A stretch of 64,000 nt of DNA, from assembly GCF_016545825.1 (NCBI RefSeq), contig NC_052616.1, positions 53,887,716 through 53,951,715 on the forward strand, given 5' to 3'. Source of the stretch: Eucalyptus grandis (Eukaryota; Streptophyta; Magnoliopsida; Myrtales; Myrtaceae). Below the pieces are notes generated by a model. It was not told where the DNA came from, did not search any database, and worked only from the letters and a program-made list of their open reading frames with translations. Each line of letters starts with the position of its first letter. The stretch's first letter is position 1. Shown in pieces: positions 11,511 through 23,697 of the stretch. A program made the translations under genes and the position numbers.

Positions 11511-12930
11511 AGAGTGACATGAGATGAAAGAGAGGCCACAGCCACCCATGCCCCTTCTCTAGGCTAAGAAAAGAGAAAGCGATGCTTTGATCCCCAGATT
11601 AAGTGACACCCAATCGTAATCTTCATAATGATCGTGCTTTATTTTTAACTGACGGTTCGGCTTTTCCTATTCTTAGTCTCCATCTCATGTGGCTCCCTTT
11701 TCATCCTTACTTTTCTCATCCTCCCCATTTGTCCCTCGTGGGTCATGGCGGCGACGTTTTCCATTTCTCATACGTCATGTACACCTACGATTTAGTACAT
11801 ATGGAGCGTGACATGATTGACCAGGGCAAATCTTATGCGCACCTAATTAATAACATGATTTCCCTCCACCAATGCTTCACGTTTTGATTGCTGGTGCACT
11901 ATGCAATGTGAGGTAGAAACAGTAATACAAGATATCGGATAATACTAACAGCATCGATTTAGTGATCTGTCTTATGTGCGGTCGATTCCTCGCACCCCGA
12001 ATACAAACAAGTTCGTGTTTTTTGACTATCCACTCAACTTGAATCTTACTTGGCTCATGAACTTAGTGAGTTATTTCACGACTCGAGTTTAACTACCTAA
12101 TTAAGTGACCTTCATTGTCCTATTAAAAAAGATATTGGATGGGATTTTTATATTTTAAAGACAATCACAAGCACCGATTTTAACTAAAATTACTGACTAA
12201 TGGTGGGTGGATACAAGGAAAAAAAGAACAGCTAATAGATGGACTAGTGATTATGGATAAGATTAGAAGAGGTCAATATCAATGATTCTTGGCAGTCAAG
12301 ATGGGAGTACAGAAAGGTCATCAGATTGCTGAGTCACAAGTTGGATATTGTAAAGAAGATAAACTAAAAATAAATAAATGGATGATATTCCATTAGACAA
12401 AACATTTTGTTCGAGGAAGTTTCCCTCCAATCAAGAATGGAGGAAGACATCATTTGATAAAGAATATTCGTGCACCAATGACGACGATGATGGTCCCGAC
12501 CCACCCGCGATGAGTGTTAATTAGTGTCCAAGTTTTGGGAAAAGGAGAGGGGGGTCCATGCACACAATGGTTGATACAAGTGTTTTTCTCCATGGTAATG
12601 AGAAACAGAAATGACAATCTTTCCTTGGCAAACCAATTCTAGTATAGGCTAGTATAGGAGCATTTGTGGATTCCACCTGAAGTTTGTCTTTCAGATAATG
12701 AGGAAATTACGTTAACAAAACATGCTCATAGTGAATTTTTTTTAATGGAAAAAGGTTATAACACTAATCGGTTTTAGTATGAAAATTTAGTAGTAAATTA
12801 TTCAAATGAGGACAAAATGTTGATGTCTTCACTAAATTCCTGAGAGATCGCGATGCTTCCCAACAAGAGGAGTGTAGATGATCACGTATGGTAGCGAGCA
12901 TAGTGGTGATCATCACCAAAACAACCATCC
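11511..12930. other. No supported gene
   Basis: Low-complexity to mixed sequence. The 11603-11887 open frame begins ahead of no recognisable promoter and matches no family known to me. Confidence 0.4.
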
Positions 12931-12934
12931 CAAG

Positions 12935-13240
12935 GCCTAGGTGAAGCCGCCATGGCCTCACTAGCCGTGGGCAAGGCTGCCTTTGCTTGCGGCCCTCGGC
13001 AAGGCCAGGGCGAGGCTGGCCTCGCCTTGATCTAGGCGAAGTTGCCTCGCCCATAGCCTTGGGCAAGGTTGGGTGAGGCCCGACTGTCGCCGGCGGCCAG
13101 TGAGGGCTTCATGGCGCTTGCTTGCTGACCACTGCAAGGAAGGTCCAGGGAAGAAGAAGAGAGAAAAGAAAATGAAAAAGGAAACAAAAAGGAAACAAAA
13201 AAGATAATAAAAATTCGAAAAAATAAAAAAATTATTAAAA
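12935..13240. repeat. GC-rich gcgagg/cctcgc box plus A-rich tract
   Basis: Same composition as the centre of the Mutator-like elements, without terminal repeats. It abuts the ubiquitin fragment at 13251, so the breakpoint of that fragment may have been made by such an element. Confidence 0.5.
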
Positions 13241-13250
13241 AAATTTCCCA

Positions 13251-13815
13251 ATCGACAATGACAAGGCTAAGATCTGGGACAAGGAAGGCATTTCCCTAGA
13301 CCAGCGGCCACACACTGGCGGACTACAACATCCAGAAGGAGTCTACCATTCACCGAGAGCTCCGTCTTCGCGGTGGATTCTTGGTGTTTATGTGAAATCA
13401 GGGCCGATGTGGATTCTTGGTGTTTACGTGAAATCAGGGCCGATGTGTTCCTCACTGTGTGGGGCTTTCAATGGGATAAATAGTCTGTCGTCTGTGCATT
13501 GATCTCTCTTCGTGGATGCTTGAGTTGAGATGGTGGTGCTTTGTTCTTGCTTTGGCTGTTGTAGCCGATTAGTTTTCTTTTTTCTTTTCTGGGGCTTTTT
13601 AAAACTTCACAAGATTCTTCATTTACCCCAAACTTGTCGATGCGTTCATCCAGCATTAACTTTTGTTCCTTGACTTGATTACGCAAGGAGTGGCCGACAG
13701 CTTGTTCGGCCGTGGAAAACTACACCCAACTTCCTTTTGAGTAGGCTCTTTGAACCACCCGATATTTGTCTTTCATATGATAAAAGGCTGGTAAATCAGC
13801 TGCTCTTCATTTTCC
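13251..13815 (+). pseudogene. UBQ: Polyubiquitin fragment, locus D (last unit plus 3' flank)
   Basis: Starts in the last ubiquitin unit at the codons for Ile-Asp-Asn and runs through the 35-nt deletion junction gaccagcggccacac, identical to locus B, to the end of the unit. The stop codon is lost. A 37-bp block containing 'gtgaaatcagggccgat' is then tandemly duplicated (about 13373-13445). The rest follows the 3' flank of the other copies to about 13815. No start and no full unit, so it is a dead remnant. Confidence 0.85.
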
Positions 13816-14002
13816 TGTACCACGCCGGCCTATTTCATCTGGAAAGGCATCGCGGGAATCCGAGCCCAGGGAGGACTTACCAATGGTTTACTAATCCCCG
13901 GCGGTTTTGATATTACCCCATTTTACGTTTGGGGTTGCCTCCGATAAAAGAAAGTCTTTTAAGGACTTGCTTAGGTCCTAAGCAAATAAGAATCTAAAAA
14001 TA

Positions 14003-14422
14003 GGGGGAAAAGTCACCAAAAATTTCAAATTTTGTCAATTGTAATATATTTATCTCATTTTTTTTTTTGTGATAGAAAAAACCACAAACTTTGCCACATG
14101 GGATGCATTTATCCCAAATTTTTTTCTATAACACCAAATACATTAAACTTATACTTATGTGATGCATTTAGTATAAATTTTTCTTTTGGAACATCAAAAA
14201 TCTCAAAAAATTTCTATGACACTAAATTTTAGGGATTAATGTGTTGCATGGATATAAGTTTAGGTTTTTGGCATTAAAAGAGAAAAGTTAAAGGTAAATG
14301 TGTTATATTGGACAATTTTTTTATAAATATGTCACGTAGATATAAGTTTAGTGTTACAAAAAATGATTTGAGATAAAGGTATTACAATTGGTAAAGTTTG
14401 AGATATTTTATGGCTTTTGCCC
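14003..14422. mobile_element. 420-bp MITE with 8-bp target duplication
   Basis: The left end gggggaaaagtcaccaaaaa mirrors the right end (complement agggcaaaagccataaaata), and the match extends about 40 bp to 'caattgtaat'. Flanked by taaaaata at 13995-14002 and 14423-14430. No coding frame. Superfamily is uncertain; an 8-9-bp duplication fits hAT or Mutator. Confidence 0.75.
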
Positions 14423-14703
14423 TAAAAATATTTGTCATTAAAACTCATTTATTGGGTCCTTTGATATTTCTAATTAATGCTTCTTGACAAAATCAGATGG
14501 AAAACTTGGGGTGGGGGAGGGGGTTGGAATTCAACGCTTACTTACGAAAGATCCTGATGCATCTGCCCGCCGACAGAAACCATTAAATCGGTCCACACAC
14601 ACCCACGAACCAAAAAAAAAAAAAAAAACCATTTAATTCAATGACGATTCCGCTGCTGGGGATAAGAAATATAAGGGCATGCTTTTTCCACGTCTCATTT
14701 GAG

Positions 14704-15917
14704 GAGAAAATATTGGGTGGGTTTAACCCTCCACGTAGGCCAAATGTATCACCATACAAAAGTTGACATGTGGCAAATTTTGGGCTCACCTGTCAGCGTC
14801 CACTCTCTCCATTTAACTCCGTCTCTCTCCCATTTACTCTCTCTCCTCCCCTCCGTTTCTCCCCCTCTTCTCTCTCCACTTCTCTTTTCTTTTTTCTTGC
14901 GTCTGCCATGGCTCGAGCTCGAGTCAGCTCATGGCCACTTCAGAACCGATGCCGGATCAACGCGAACTCTCTCCATTTTTCTTGCGTCTGCCATGGCTCG
15001 AGCTCGAGTCGGCTCATGGCCGCTTCAGAACTAATTCCGAATCAATGCGAACTCTCTCCATCTCCGAATTGGAACCACCAGAAGATCCATCGCGAGCGCT
15101 CCTCCTGCCACTCCTCTTCTCATCCTTCCCCGACCTCCTCCGCTCCTTCTCTCTATCCACGCGTCCTCTCTCCTTCTTCCTACTGCTACCGCCGCCGCTC
15201 CTCTCTCTCCTCCTATGCTTCTCCCTCCTAGAACTGCTCCACTCCTTCCGTCACCGGTGCCGCTGCCGCCAGGAGGATTCCTCCAAGGCATCGGAATCCG
15301 ACGGGGACGGCGATTCCAACTCTGTGTTCGTCTCTGAGTCCGATCGCCGCGACAACCAGCAAGCTGGCCACAGTGGCCGCCACTGCCTTGACAATCGTCT
15401 TGCTTAAGGAAGATGACGAGTCCGGCGGCGGCGCTTGGAGCGAGTCTATTACGGAAGGAGGAGAGTCGGTGACGATGGTGGCAGTTGCAGAAAAGAGAAG
15501 TAGAGAGAAAAAAGGGAGATAGAGGGTCGCGGGCCGGGGCAGAAGACGTCTTGGGCAGCTGCTCGGACAATCGAGACAGCGACCTGGTCGTCGTTGGCAT
15601 CGTTGGTGGCGGAACAACAGCAGCGTCGTCAATGGTGGAACAGAATTAGCGACGCTGGTGACAGAACGGCAAGAATGTCGAGGGAGGCGGATTGACTGCA
15701 AGAGGGAAGGCAGTGACAAGTTGCAAACGTTGGGTCACGTCCGTAGTGGCGAGCAAGGGTGCCGCGGCGCTCGGGGCAGCGGCGGCGGTGGCGTGCCGGG
15801 AAAAACAACGGCGTCAAGAGCAGCTCACCGAGGCGGTGGGAAACAGCGGCGTCGGGAGTGGGGGGGATACTCGGTCGAAGATGACCGAAGAAGAAGACTT
15901 CCTCGCTTCTTTCCCAC

Positions 15918-15954
<37 letters not shown>

Positions 15955-16184
15955 TTTTCTGGTCTTTTCCTTGCGTGTGTCAGACTAACAAGGGAAAATT
16001 TCTCGAAAAAAGAGAAGTAAGAGAGAAGAGGGAAAGAGAGGTGTGGGCGGAAACGGAGGGGAGGAGACGGAGAGTTAACGGAGAAGTGGGAGCTGACAGG
16101 TGGGCCCAAATTTGCCAGGTGTCGATTTTTGTATGGTGATACATTTGGCCTACGTGGAGAGTTAAACCCACCCAATATTTTCTC
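14704..16184. mobile_element. 1481-bp Mutator-like element with gene-like cargo (possible Pack-MULE)
   Basis: About 130-bp terminal inverted repeats begin gagaaaatattgggtggg at both ends. Perfect 10-bp duplications ctcatttgag flank it (14694-14703, 16185-16194). The interior is GC-rich and coding-like. It has an 85-bp tandem repeat starting at 14896 and 14981 that encodes MARARVxSWP twice, a plus-strand frame with a hydrophobic run AATALTIVLL near 15380-15405, and a CT microsatellite at 15921-15952. No transposase is present. Cargo origin is not recognised, and open frames on both strands over 15031-15719 are not claimed as genes. Confidence 0.8.
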
Positions 16185-16554
16185 CTCATTTGAGTGATGC
16201 ACTTCCCAATTTTACCCATTGTGGATCCCACCTTCTAGCATCCTATGTAATTAAGGTTATGACTCGCTCTCCGAGCTTTGAATTTTTGCATTGTACCTGA
16301 GATTCGTGTCCAGGATGGAGAGGATCCGTCTGTTGAACACAAGCCATCAAACTCCGTCAATCTTGACTCTTCGATATTTTCTTTCGAATGCATCATTTCA
16401 AATCCAACAGAGCTTGCAATTTGTACATTTGGTAACAAGTTTAAGATGCTTTGTAATGTTAAAAACTATGAATCGCGATGAAAACAATTGAGAAGTATAA
16501 CATATGGAGAAGCATAAGAACACAATCTGTATAGGCATGAATTCAATGTTGATT

Positions 16555-16710
16555 CCAATGTTGGGGATAAGAAATACAAGGGCATACTTTTTTCCACATC
16601 TCATTTGAGTGATGCACTTCCCGTTTTACCTATTGTGGATCCCACCTTCCAACATCCTCGGTAAGCAAGGTTTCGATTTGTTCTCTGATGTCGATTTCTT
16701 GCATTGCACC
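16555..16710. repeat. Unoccupied copy of the Mutator-like insertion site
   Basis: This segment matches the DNA on both sides of the element at 14704-16184 (14645-14703 joined to 16185-16280) and contains a single ctcatttgag at the join. It is thus a natural empty site. A partial third copy of the left half is at 11285-11335. Confidence 0.8.
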
Positions 16711-17329
16711 TGTGTTGACACTTAAGTTTTGGCTACCCAATTATTCATTACATAGAAAATTAGAGATAGCTTTTAATCCCTTAGAATTAATTTGCATAGT
16801 GTTTAGTTTTAGGAGCATTTATTATTTAGTTTCATTAATTGCGTTGGGCCGATGATAGGTGGTAAATGATTCTGAGCTCAATGAGGCCCGTAAGGTAGAG
16901 AATAAGACTGAGTCCACGAAAGCATGAAATTCAAGCCCATTGAATACCTCATATGGATGAAAATTGCCTGTGCTGCGCATGAGTAATCAAAATTGCAAAA
17001 TTTTGAAGTCAAGAGATCATATTCTCGGCCAAGGAAAGACACGACAAGAGGAAACAAGGGCTGAATACGTGCGATCTTTGGCAAGAGAAGGATAGTGAGC
17101 AGATTTGGCGAGAGGGGACTTAGAAGTTCGACTAAAAATAAAATGGAGAATTCAAAGAAGGAAACAATGTAAGGGAAAATCAAGAAAGGAGATTGGCGCC
17201 CGTGTGTGCCAGTGAATCTGCCACGGTCAGACCTACCTTCCTCGACACCACACTCAAGCGCAAGCCACTTGGCTGCCATGTGCCTCTCGTCTATTCACCA
17301 CTCAATTGGAGAGGTCAACCACTGTGGAT

Positions 17330-17530
17330 TTGCGCCCCAATGACCACCCTTTCAACATGGAAGTGGGAGGTGATGGGTTCAAATCCACACCTTCTTAGGG
17401 GATGGGGTAGGGACGCATAAGTTTCAAGAGTGTGTTTCGACTCCCATGCTCTGTAAGAGGTAGGTCAAAAGTCTAAAAGTGAGTGTAGAGTAGGAATAGA
17501 GTAAGACTGACCAAAAATAAAAATAAAAAT
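17330..17530 (+). mobile_element. SINE-like element with tRNA-type B-box
   Basis: Contains ggttcaaatcc (17375-17385), a match to the polymerase III B-box consensus. A body shared with 5520-5645 follows, then an A-rich tail 'caaaaataaaaataaaaa'. No clear target duplication or intact A-box was identified, so it is called SINE-like. Confidence 0.5.
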
Positions 17531-17539
17531 TGGAGAGGT

Positions 17540-17834
17540 CAAAGCAGACGTCGCCAAGGAAGGCCTTCGATAGCGAGTCCCAGACGAAGACCTCCAGCTT
17601 GAAGCTAGCCTGACTCAGCTTGTTGTGGCTGAAGGCCAAGAATTGGTGCCACTCCGGCGTGTCAGTCGGCTCACCGAGCCGGTGAATCGCCGCCTTTGAA
17701 CGGACATAATGAGTCGACACGTAGATCTTCACATAGGAGCTTCCGTTGTGAGCAAGACCTCGCAGCTTGACGATCTTGATGAACAGGTACTGCATTGGCT
17801 CCGCCAAATCGTAAAAATGGATCCTCTCCATCTT
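17540..17834 (-). pseudogene. C2-domain fragment of an MCTP/QUIRKY-type protein
   Basis: MCTPs are ER/plasmodesma proteins with several C2 domains and a C-terminal membrane anchor. The fragment reads FYDLAEPMQYLFIKIVKLRG, then YVKIYVSTHYVRSKAAIHR, EPTDTPEWHQ and FKLEVFVWDS up to GDVCFDLSN. That is one C2 domain with the family's 'YDLVEPM.YLF..VVKAR.L' start. Homology ends abruptly at 17540 against the SINE-like tail, and the linker expected after FDLS is missing. Other C2 domains and membrane segments are absent. A promoter-less gene fragment is the simplest reading. Confidence 0.75.
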
Positions 17835-18550
17835 GGGTGCGAATCCCAGGTGCGACGATGTCTACTTGTTTTGCCGGAAGTGGTTGTCAATACAAGGCCT
17901 TTCATCATAGGTTGGATCTTTGATGTGTCGAATGAATTGGGTTATGTGGTGACACAAACATGAAAAAAATTATTATAAGATGAATTTCAAATGCTAACAG
18001 AACTAAGTGAACTGGACAAAATAAAGAATTGCGGGTAAAGAATAGATAAATAATTTGCAGAAAAAATTGATAAGTGTGATTACTTGCGGATCATTTATAA
18101 TTAACTCTTCTCGGCCTTATATAGCATTGTACAAAGTGTGACGTTAAAAGCTGTTATCATTCAAATTCCAAATTCTAACTATTCCCAAGATCCTAGGCCT
18201 CAACTTGTAAACGGTTGCAATTTGGCTATATCTCTATTTCTACATGGCTGCCCCTTTTCTATCGGATTTCCAGTCTTTGTCAATTGCCTTTCCCATATTA
18301 GTCGCCAACTTGTAGTGATAGTTCAGAGCTGCCCTGTCGACAACGCAGTATGAAATCTCACCATCCCATTAAAATTCGGATTATTTTCTTGTGTGAACAT
18401 ATGCCCCTTTTAAATAAAATATATCGGAGTGCCGGTTTTTTTTTTTTTTTTGGGGTCAAAACAGCGGTTTTATATATTAACTCATGTTTGAACAACCATT
18501 GTACATAGCTTCGAATACAAAAGATCCAACAGATAATGCGGAGTGCCGGG

Positions 18551-18900
18551 TTTTTTTTTTTTTTTCTTTTTTTTGACGAGAAGCAAAGCTAATATTATTA
18601 GATACTAGGCGAAGGTAGTACAGCATGAGCATCAGTACAAAGAAGATCCAAAAGAGCAGAGGGGGGACTAGACACCCAGTTGTTAGGAAGAAAATCAAAA
18701 CGCCGGGCTTTTGCAACCCAGTCAGCAACCCGATTAGAATTCCTACTGCAGTGAGCTAAAGAAAAACCCAAAATAGTTTTCAATTGGTGCTTGGCCCGGT
18801 CCACAGGGTTGCACTGACCAATTGCCGGGTTTATTTTGTCAATATATGGGCAGAATTGCAGCGCCTTGATAACTGCTTTATCTTCTCCTGTATTGATTAG
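18551..18900 (-). mobile_element. LINE 3' tail with RNase H C-terminus
   Basis: Minus strand reads NPVDRAKHQLKTILGF, SLAHCSRNSNRVADWVAKAR and LPNNWVSSPPSALLDLLCTD. This is the RNase H end of an L1-type ORF2, open through the end of the domain. Poly-T at 18551-18574 on plus marks the poly-A tail. The rest of the LINE is missing (5' truncation). Confidence 0.7.
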
Positions 18901-19189
18901 ACACGTAGCCCGATCAACAGGATTTCCTTACGATTTTCTACTAGCCTGTAGAACCACTACTCGGAATTCACTTCACCTTAAGATAGTAGCTGGCAAGTCT
19001 TATTTTATTACTTTATTAAGATACATGCGATGATGTGAGACTCACCAAACCCCCATCAGAAAAAAAAAAAAAAAATCAAATCAAATATTTAAAAAAAAAT
19101 ACAATGTAAATTAGATTATAAAAATAAAAATAAAAAAAAAACTTAAAAACTTAAAAAGGAAAAACACAAACTACACACTAGTGACAGTG

Positions 19190-19480
19190 GCCATCGTTGT
19201 TAGGAAGGGTTAACAAAGGTCACTTGGGCCTTCCCGAAGCCCGACAATCCTCACCAGCCCCGATGAGGTCTTGTTGGCCTGGATCTGGCAATGAGCCTGC
19301 GAGCCTAGATTTGGGGGAGGGCGCGATCCTCGCCCCAGGTCTAAGCAAGGTTTGCCAGTGCTAGAGGATTCCACCACAAAGATCTGGGATGGCAGGTCCT
19401 TGCTAAGGATAAGCAAGTCGGCCTTGGGAAAGCCCATGTGACTCGGGCAATTGTGGCAACTACCAATGAGGACTTGCTCC
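19190..19480. repeat. GC-rich box in an A/T-rich setting
   Basis: Same type as 12935-13240, flanked by A-runs (19060-19160) and T-runs (19480-19530). Probably the core of a decayed Mutator-like element. No terminal repeats were found. Confidence 0.4.
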
Positions 19481-19992
19481 TTTTTTCTACTTTGATTTTA
19501 GAAAAAAAAATTATTCTTTTTAATTTATTCAATCTAACTTAAGTAAAATTTTAAAAATAATTATATAAAAAAAAAACCATGGAGGAGAGAAAAGTGATAA
19601 AAAAAATACCACATCGGCAATTTCTATTTGTCAAATTGAATGGAGTCTTGAATGCACTAACTTAATGAGTTCTATGATTTTATTGTACATTTTTAAAGAT
19701 TTAGGATTCAATTATACCTTCGTAACAAGTTTTAAAATTTCTAGTGTACTTATCCTTAGAATATAAGCAATTTGTGTTTGCAACACAAAGTACAAAGACA
19801 ATCTACTTAGAACAAATTCCCTTGGAAATAGATGTATTTTTCAGAAAATTGTTCTATTCATTTTGCCACACCTACATTGATTATAGCAAATTTTTCTAGC
19901 AACTCATATGACATTTAAACCACATAAAACAAGAGTGGGACTATGACATCCAAAATTTTCTTTATAGTTCATGATATTCAGATATATAATTA

Positions 19993-20553
19993 GGGAGATG
20001 GACACTAGAAATGCCAAAAAAAAAAAAAAAAAAAAAAAGTACAATACTTACCTTAGTGTCAAATTTTTTTTTTTTTCGAATCACTTAAGTGCTACTTTTT
20101 AAGAAAATAATAACTTTAATGCCAACTCCGATCTGAATCGCTAGAATTTTAACGTGACATATTTTATTAATTTATCAATCCTATGTGGCTCGTTGGCATG
20201 CCTAATCAACACATAACCCCTAAACAATGTCATATAAAAATTCTAAATCATGATAGTTTGAATGCCAACTTTTGTTTTAAATGATTACTTCAGTGCTAAT
20301 CATTGTTAAAAAGCGACCACTTTAGTGCCAAATACTCCATGTGGACTAGATTTTTTAAATAATATGCCAAGCTATATAAATTATTTTAATTTTAAAAGCC
20401 ACATATTATTTTTGGCTGAAAATTCTTGCCGCTTGCACTTAATTGATTGTTTTTTTTTTTTTCTCTTATTTGGAAGTGAAGTAATCTAGCGAAAATTTTG
20501 GCACTAAAGTAAATGCCATACATAAATTTTGACATTTTTAGTGTTCTTCTACC
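19993..20553. mobile_element. 561-bp AT-rich MITE
   Basis: The left end gggagatggacactagaaat mirrors the right end (complement ggtagaagaacactaaaaat). Flanks are tatataatta (19983-19992) and tatatattta (20554-20563), a 10-bp duplication with one mismatch. Subterminal repeats contain 'ttNagtgccaa' motifs shared with the elements near 46972 and 58450. Confidence 0.7.
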
Positions 20554-20563
20554 TATATATTTA

Positions 20564-21698
20564 GTATAGTAATTGTCAATGGGGACTGATACGCTCCTTA
20601 ATATGTATTGAGTAATTTTAAAATGTTAACTTTTTACTGAGTTAAAATCTCCTGATTGTCCTATATATTTTCTTAATAATTTTGGTGATTTAATATCGTC
20701 ATTTCAAATGAATAATAATTTCCCGTTTATTTACTGCAATGTAGAGTATCTATCTAACCTAACATAATATCTCCATTCTTTTTAATCCAACCATGCAATT
20801 TGTCACTACTTTAGCTTGGACAAATGTCTTAATTCTCATCTTATGCTTTGCCCAAATGCCTTAATTGAATCTGTTGAACATAGCTCTTATAACCTCATGC
20901 GTGACATATTATTTTCAACTCGAATAACTTTATATCTACTACTATTAACTATAGTTAATTGACATTATTTCTTTTAACTCAAGCTAATAAATGTTATTTC
21001 AAAATTCTCTTCAATATAGAATAAATTTGGAAGACAAGAGATAAGATACCTTCATTCCTCTCTTGAACGTGCAACTTCATCACTTTTACATCTTCAAGTT
21101 CAAAAAAAAATTCTATTCCACTCTTTTTCAGGAAGATCAAAGTTCAAACCCTCACTTTCAATCTAGTTTCTTACAAGTTATATTTATGGGTTCCCTTTAT
21201 TTCTATCAAATTAGCTTTGTTGTTTTCAAAGAATGAGATTTGTTAATGTTAGTAATTATTTTGATTTCAAGGTGATTAAGGACTTGCTTTGTTGAATTTC
21301 ACTCAATGTGAGTGAAAACTCTAAGGACTAAATTGGAATGATCTACTTGTTACTTGAGCTTAGTTGATTGATTGTTTGTTTATTTAGTTTAGATTTTACT
21401 CTATGTGTGGGTAAGTCTCAATAATTGTATGTTGAGCTATTGTGATTATTGGGTTTGAATTAAAAAGTCGTTCTCATGCCTATAATGTCTTAAAGAGATT
21501 ACAAAAAAGGTTTTGTTGCATCTTGAATGAAAAAATGAGAAATTAGTAAAACTAAGTATAAAAAGAGATATCTTGGTAAATTCATGATAAGGTTAGGGAC
21601 AATTTTGAAATTTCTAGAATTGAGGTGGGGCTGTTAATAGAGTTATTTTATTATTATTAGTGTAAATTAGCGAATGCTTAAGTAAAATTAATTAGAGG
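20564..21698. other. AT-rich DNA, no supported gene
   Basis: No open frame with recognisable content and no clear repeat boundary. Confidence 0.4.
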
Positions 21699-22070
21699 GT
21701 GTCACGACCTACTTTTTTCATCTGGAGGGGAAAAGACATAAGTTTAGGAATTTTGTCTAAAATGGGGCTTACAAGACTCGATTAGGTGCAAACTCTTCCA
21801 AGCCCATATCCCACCCAATGTTGGGGTATTCAATTTTAGCTTTAGTTTATGCTACAAGGATTTTCTAAAGAGGAGTCATAATTAGCCTATTGGGATTGGG
21901 TAAAAATCAATCAAAACATGGTAATATACCTCACTTCCTACACAACAATAAAATCAAGGGTTGGAGACTTGGGTATACTAATTAATTAACTAGTGCCATT
22001 TTAGTATCTAATTTTGTTCATTTTAGAATTAATTTTAAACTTATTCACTAACATGTGAGTTGATCATGTA
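21699..22070. mobile_element. LTR retrotransposon debris
   Basis: Begins at 'tgtcacgacctactttttt', similar in reverse orientation to the end of the solo LTR at 47255-49010 (ggtcacgaca), and contains 'actaattaattaactagtg'-type blocks resembling that LTR. The distal boundary is unclear. Confidence 0.35.
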
Positions 22071-22604
22071 GGTGTTCGATAATTAACATAACAATTAGCA
22101 ATCAAAGAAGCATTAAATAAATTGCAAGGAAAAGGTAGAAACTAACACTAAGAAATAAGAAATATGCCATTCCTAACTAGACGAAAGGAAAACCACAATT
22201 AACATATCAAAATGGCACAATCAAGTGATGATCAAAATAGAATTGCGCAAATGACCTAACAGTTGTCTCTAAGATTTCAAATCCTACAATAAAGCCTTAA
22301 GACCTTATTCAATTTTGAATGCAATTTTTAACAAGGATTGTCACTCAATTTAAGAGAAAACTACATAACAACTGATTTTTTTTTTTTTTTATAGCTTTTT
22401 CATAACTCTTAGAAAAGATATTTTTTTTTGCAATTTTAATTTTTTTTAAAAACATTTGATATTTTTTTTTTATAAATAATCCGAAAATGGGATTCAAGCT
22501 GTGCCTATGGACAAGCATGGGCTGCCTCTTTCTATAGAATGGGCCAACGAACATCAAAGGCTTAAAGAAAGCAATGGGCTCAATGAAATAAAACCCAATC
22601 TAGC

Positions 22605-23300
22605 CACTATGGCTTTGTTTGGCAACGTTTTTGTTTCTTTATTTTTCTATCATTTTGTTCTTCGGAATAGAAATATAATAAAAATTCATTTGGTAAAATC
22701 AATTAATTTTTATATTCCCCGTAACAGAAAAGTGACCAGGGAATAAATTTGGAACAAAAACAAGAAGTAGAAAAAAATTACTTCTTATTCCCAAGAACAA
22801 TTTCTAAAAATAATTTAGTTTTTCTTTTTTTGTCTTTTCTTCTTCCTCACCAATAGTACCGCTGCTTGTCGTTTGCCAACTGCACCATCGCTAGCCATTT
22901 GCCATCGACCGATCGCTACCCCGCCGGCCGACCGTCACCATCAATAGGCTGGTTGACCACCGCCTACCGTCGTTATTTGTTGTCGTTGGCCGACCACCGC
23001 CGCCCTCGCCCACCATAGATGGCAAGCAATCTGACGGCGATAGTCAATGGAAGTTGACTAGCAGCGATAAGGAAGAATAAGAAAAGAAAAATATTAAAAA
23101 ATTAAAAAATTCCACGTAACAAAAAAATTTGTGAATCATACTAAATACATTCCTATTATTTTTCCATTATGAGAATAAAAATTTTGTGTACTTACTAAAT
23201 GCGTTCTTTTACTAAGAAATTGTTTCGGAAAATAGAAATAGAAAAAGACTATTTCTAAAAAAATGTTGTTTTTAAGAACAAAAGTATTAAAACAGACTTA
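22605..23300. mobile_element. hAT-like MITE candidate
   Basis: The left part 'ggctttgtttggcaacg' and right part 'gtattaaaacagacttaa' are imperfect inverted repeats of the 'gggcctgtttggNaac' type common at plant hAT MITE ends. The interior carries T/A-rich arms round a GC-rich core (22850-23050). No certain target duplication. Confidence 0.45.
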
Positions 23301-23697
23301 ATCCAAAACTCACTCAACCAAAAATAAACCCAAACACGCCAAAGGAAGCCCAACACTCACTACCCTTGTAGCAAAAACAAGCCCAATTTCACCAAATCAA
23401 CATGTCAAGCTCAAGGCTCACTAAGTTTAAATGAGCCCAAAGTCCACTACTCTCCCTTACCCATTTTTCAATCCCGTCACTGCTGCTCGTCTTCTCCGAG
23501 CACGCCCAGAATACCAAAACTCCGGCCGTGAACATTGAATTCTGCAGTCGATTAACATACGCTCGTTCGTCAGGTCTCCACCATTGGCCACCATGTTCGA
23601 CCATCATCACTAGTCACCGCAACAAACGCTCTATTCGGCCTCTCTCTCTCTCTCAACTTTCTAAGGGTTTAGCAAGGCCTATGACTTAGTGGGCAAG

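Noticed and set aside
15031..15719. Overlapping long frames on both strands in the Mutator-like cargo
   Set aside because: Both strands are open because of GC content; no conserved motif chooses one.
17365..17395. tRNA gene
   Set aside because: A B-box match is present, but no A-box at proper spacing and no cloverleaf could be drawn; better read as SINE.
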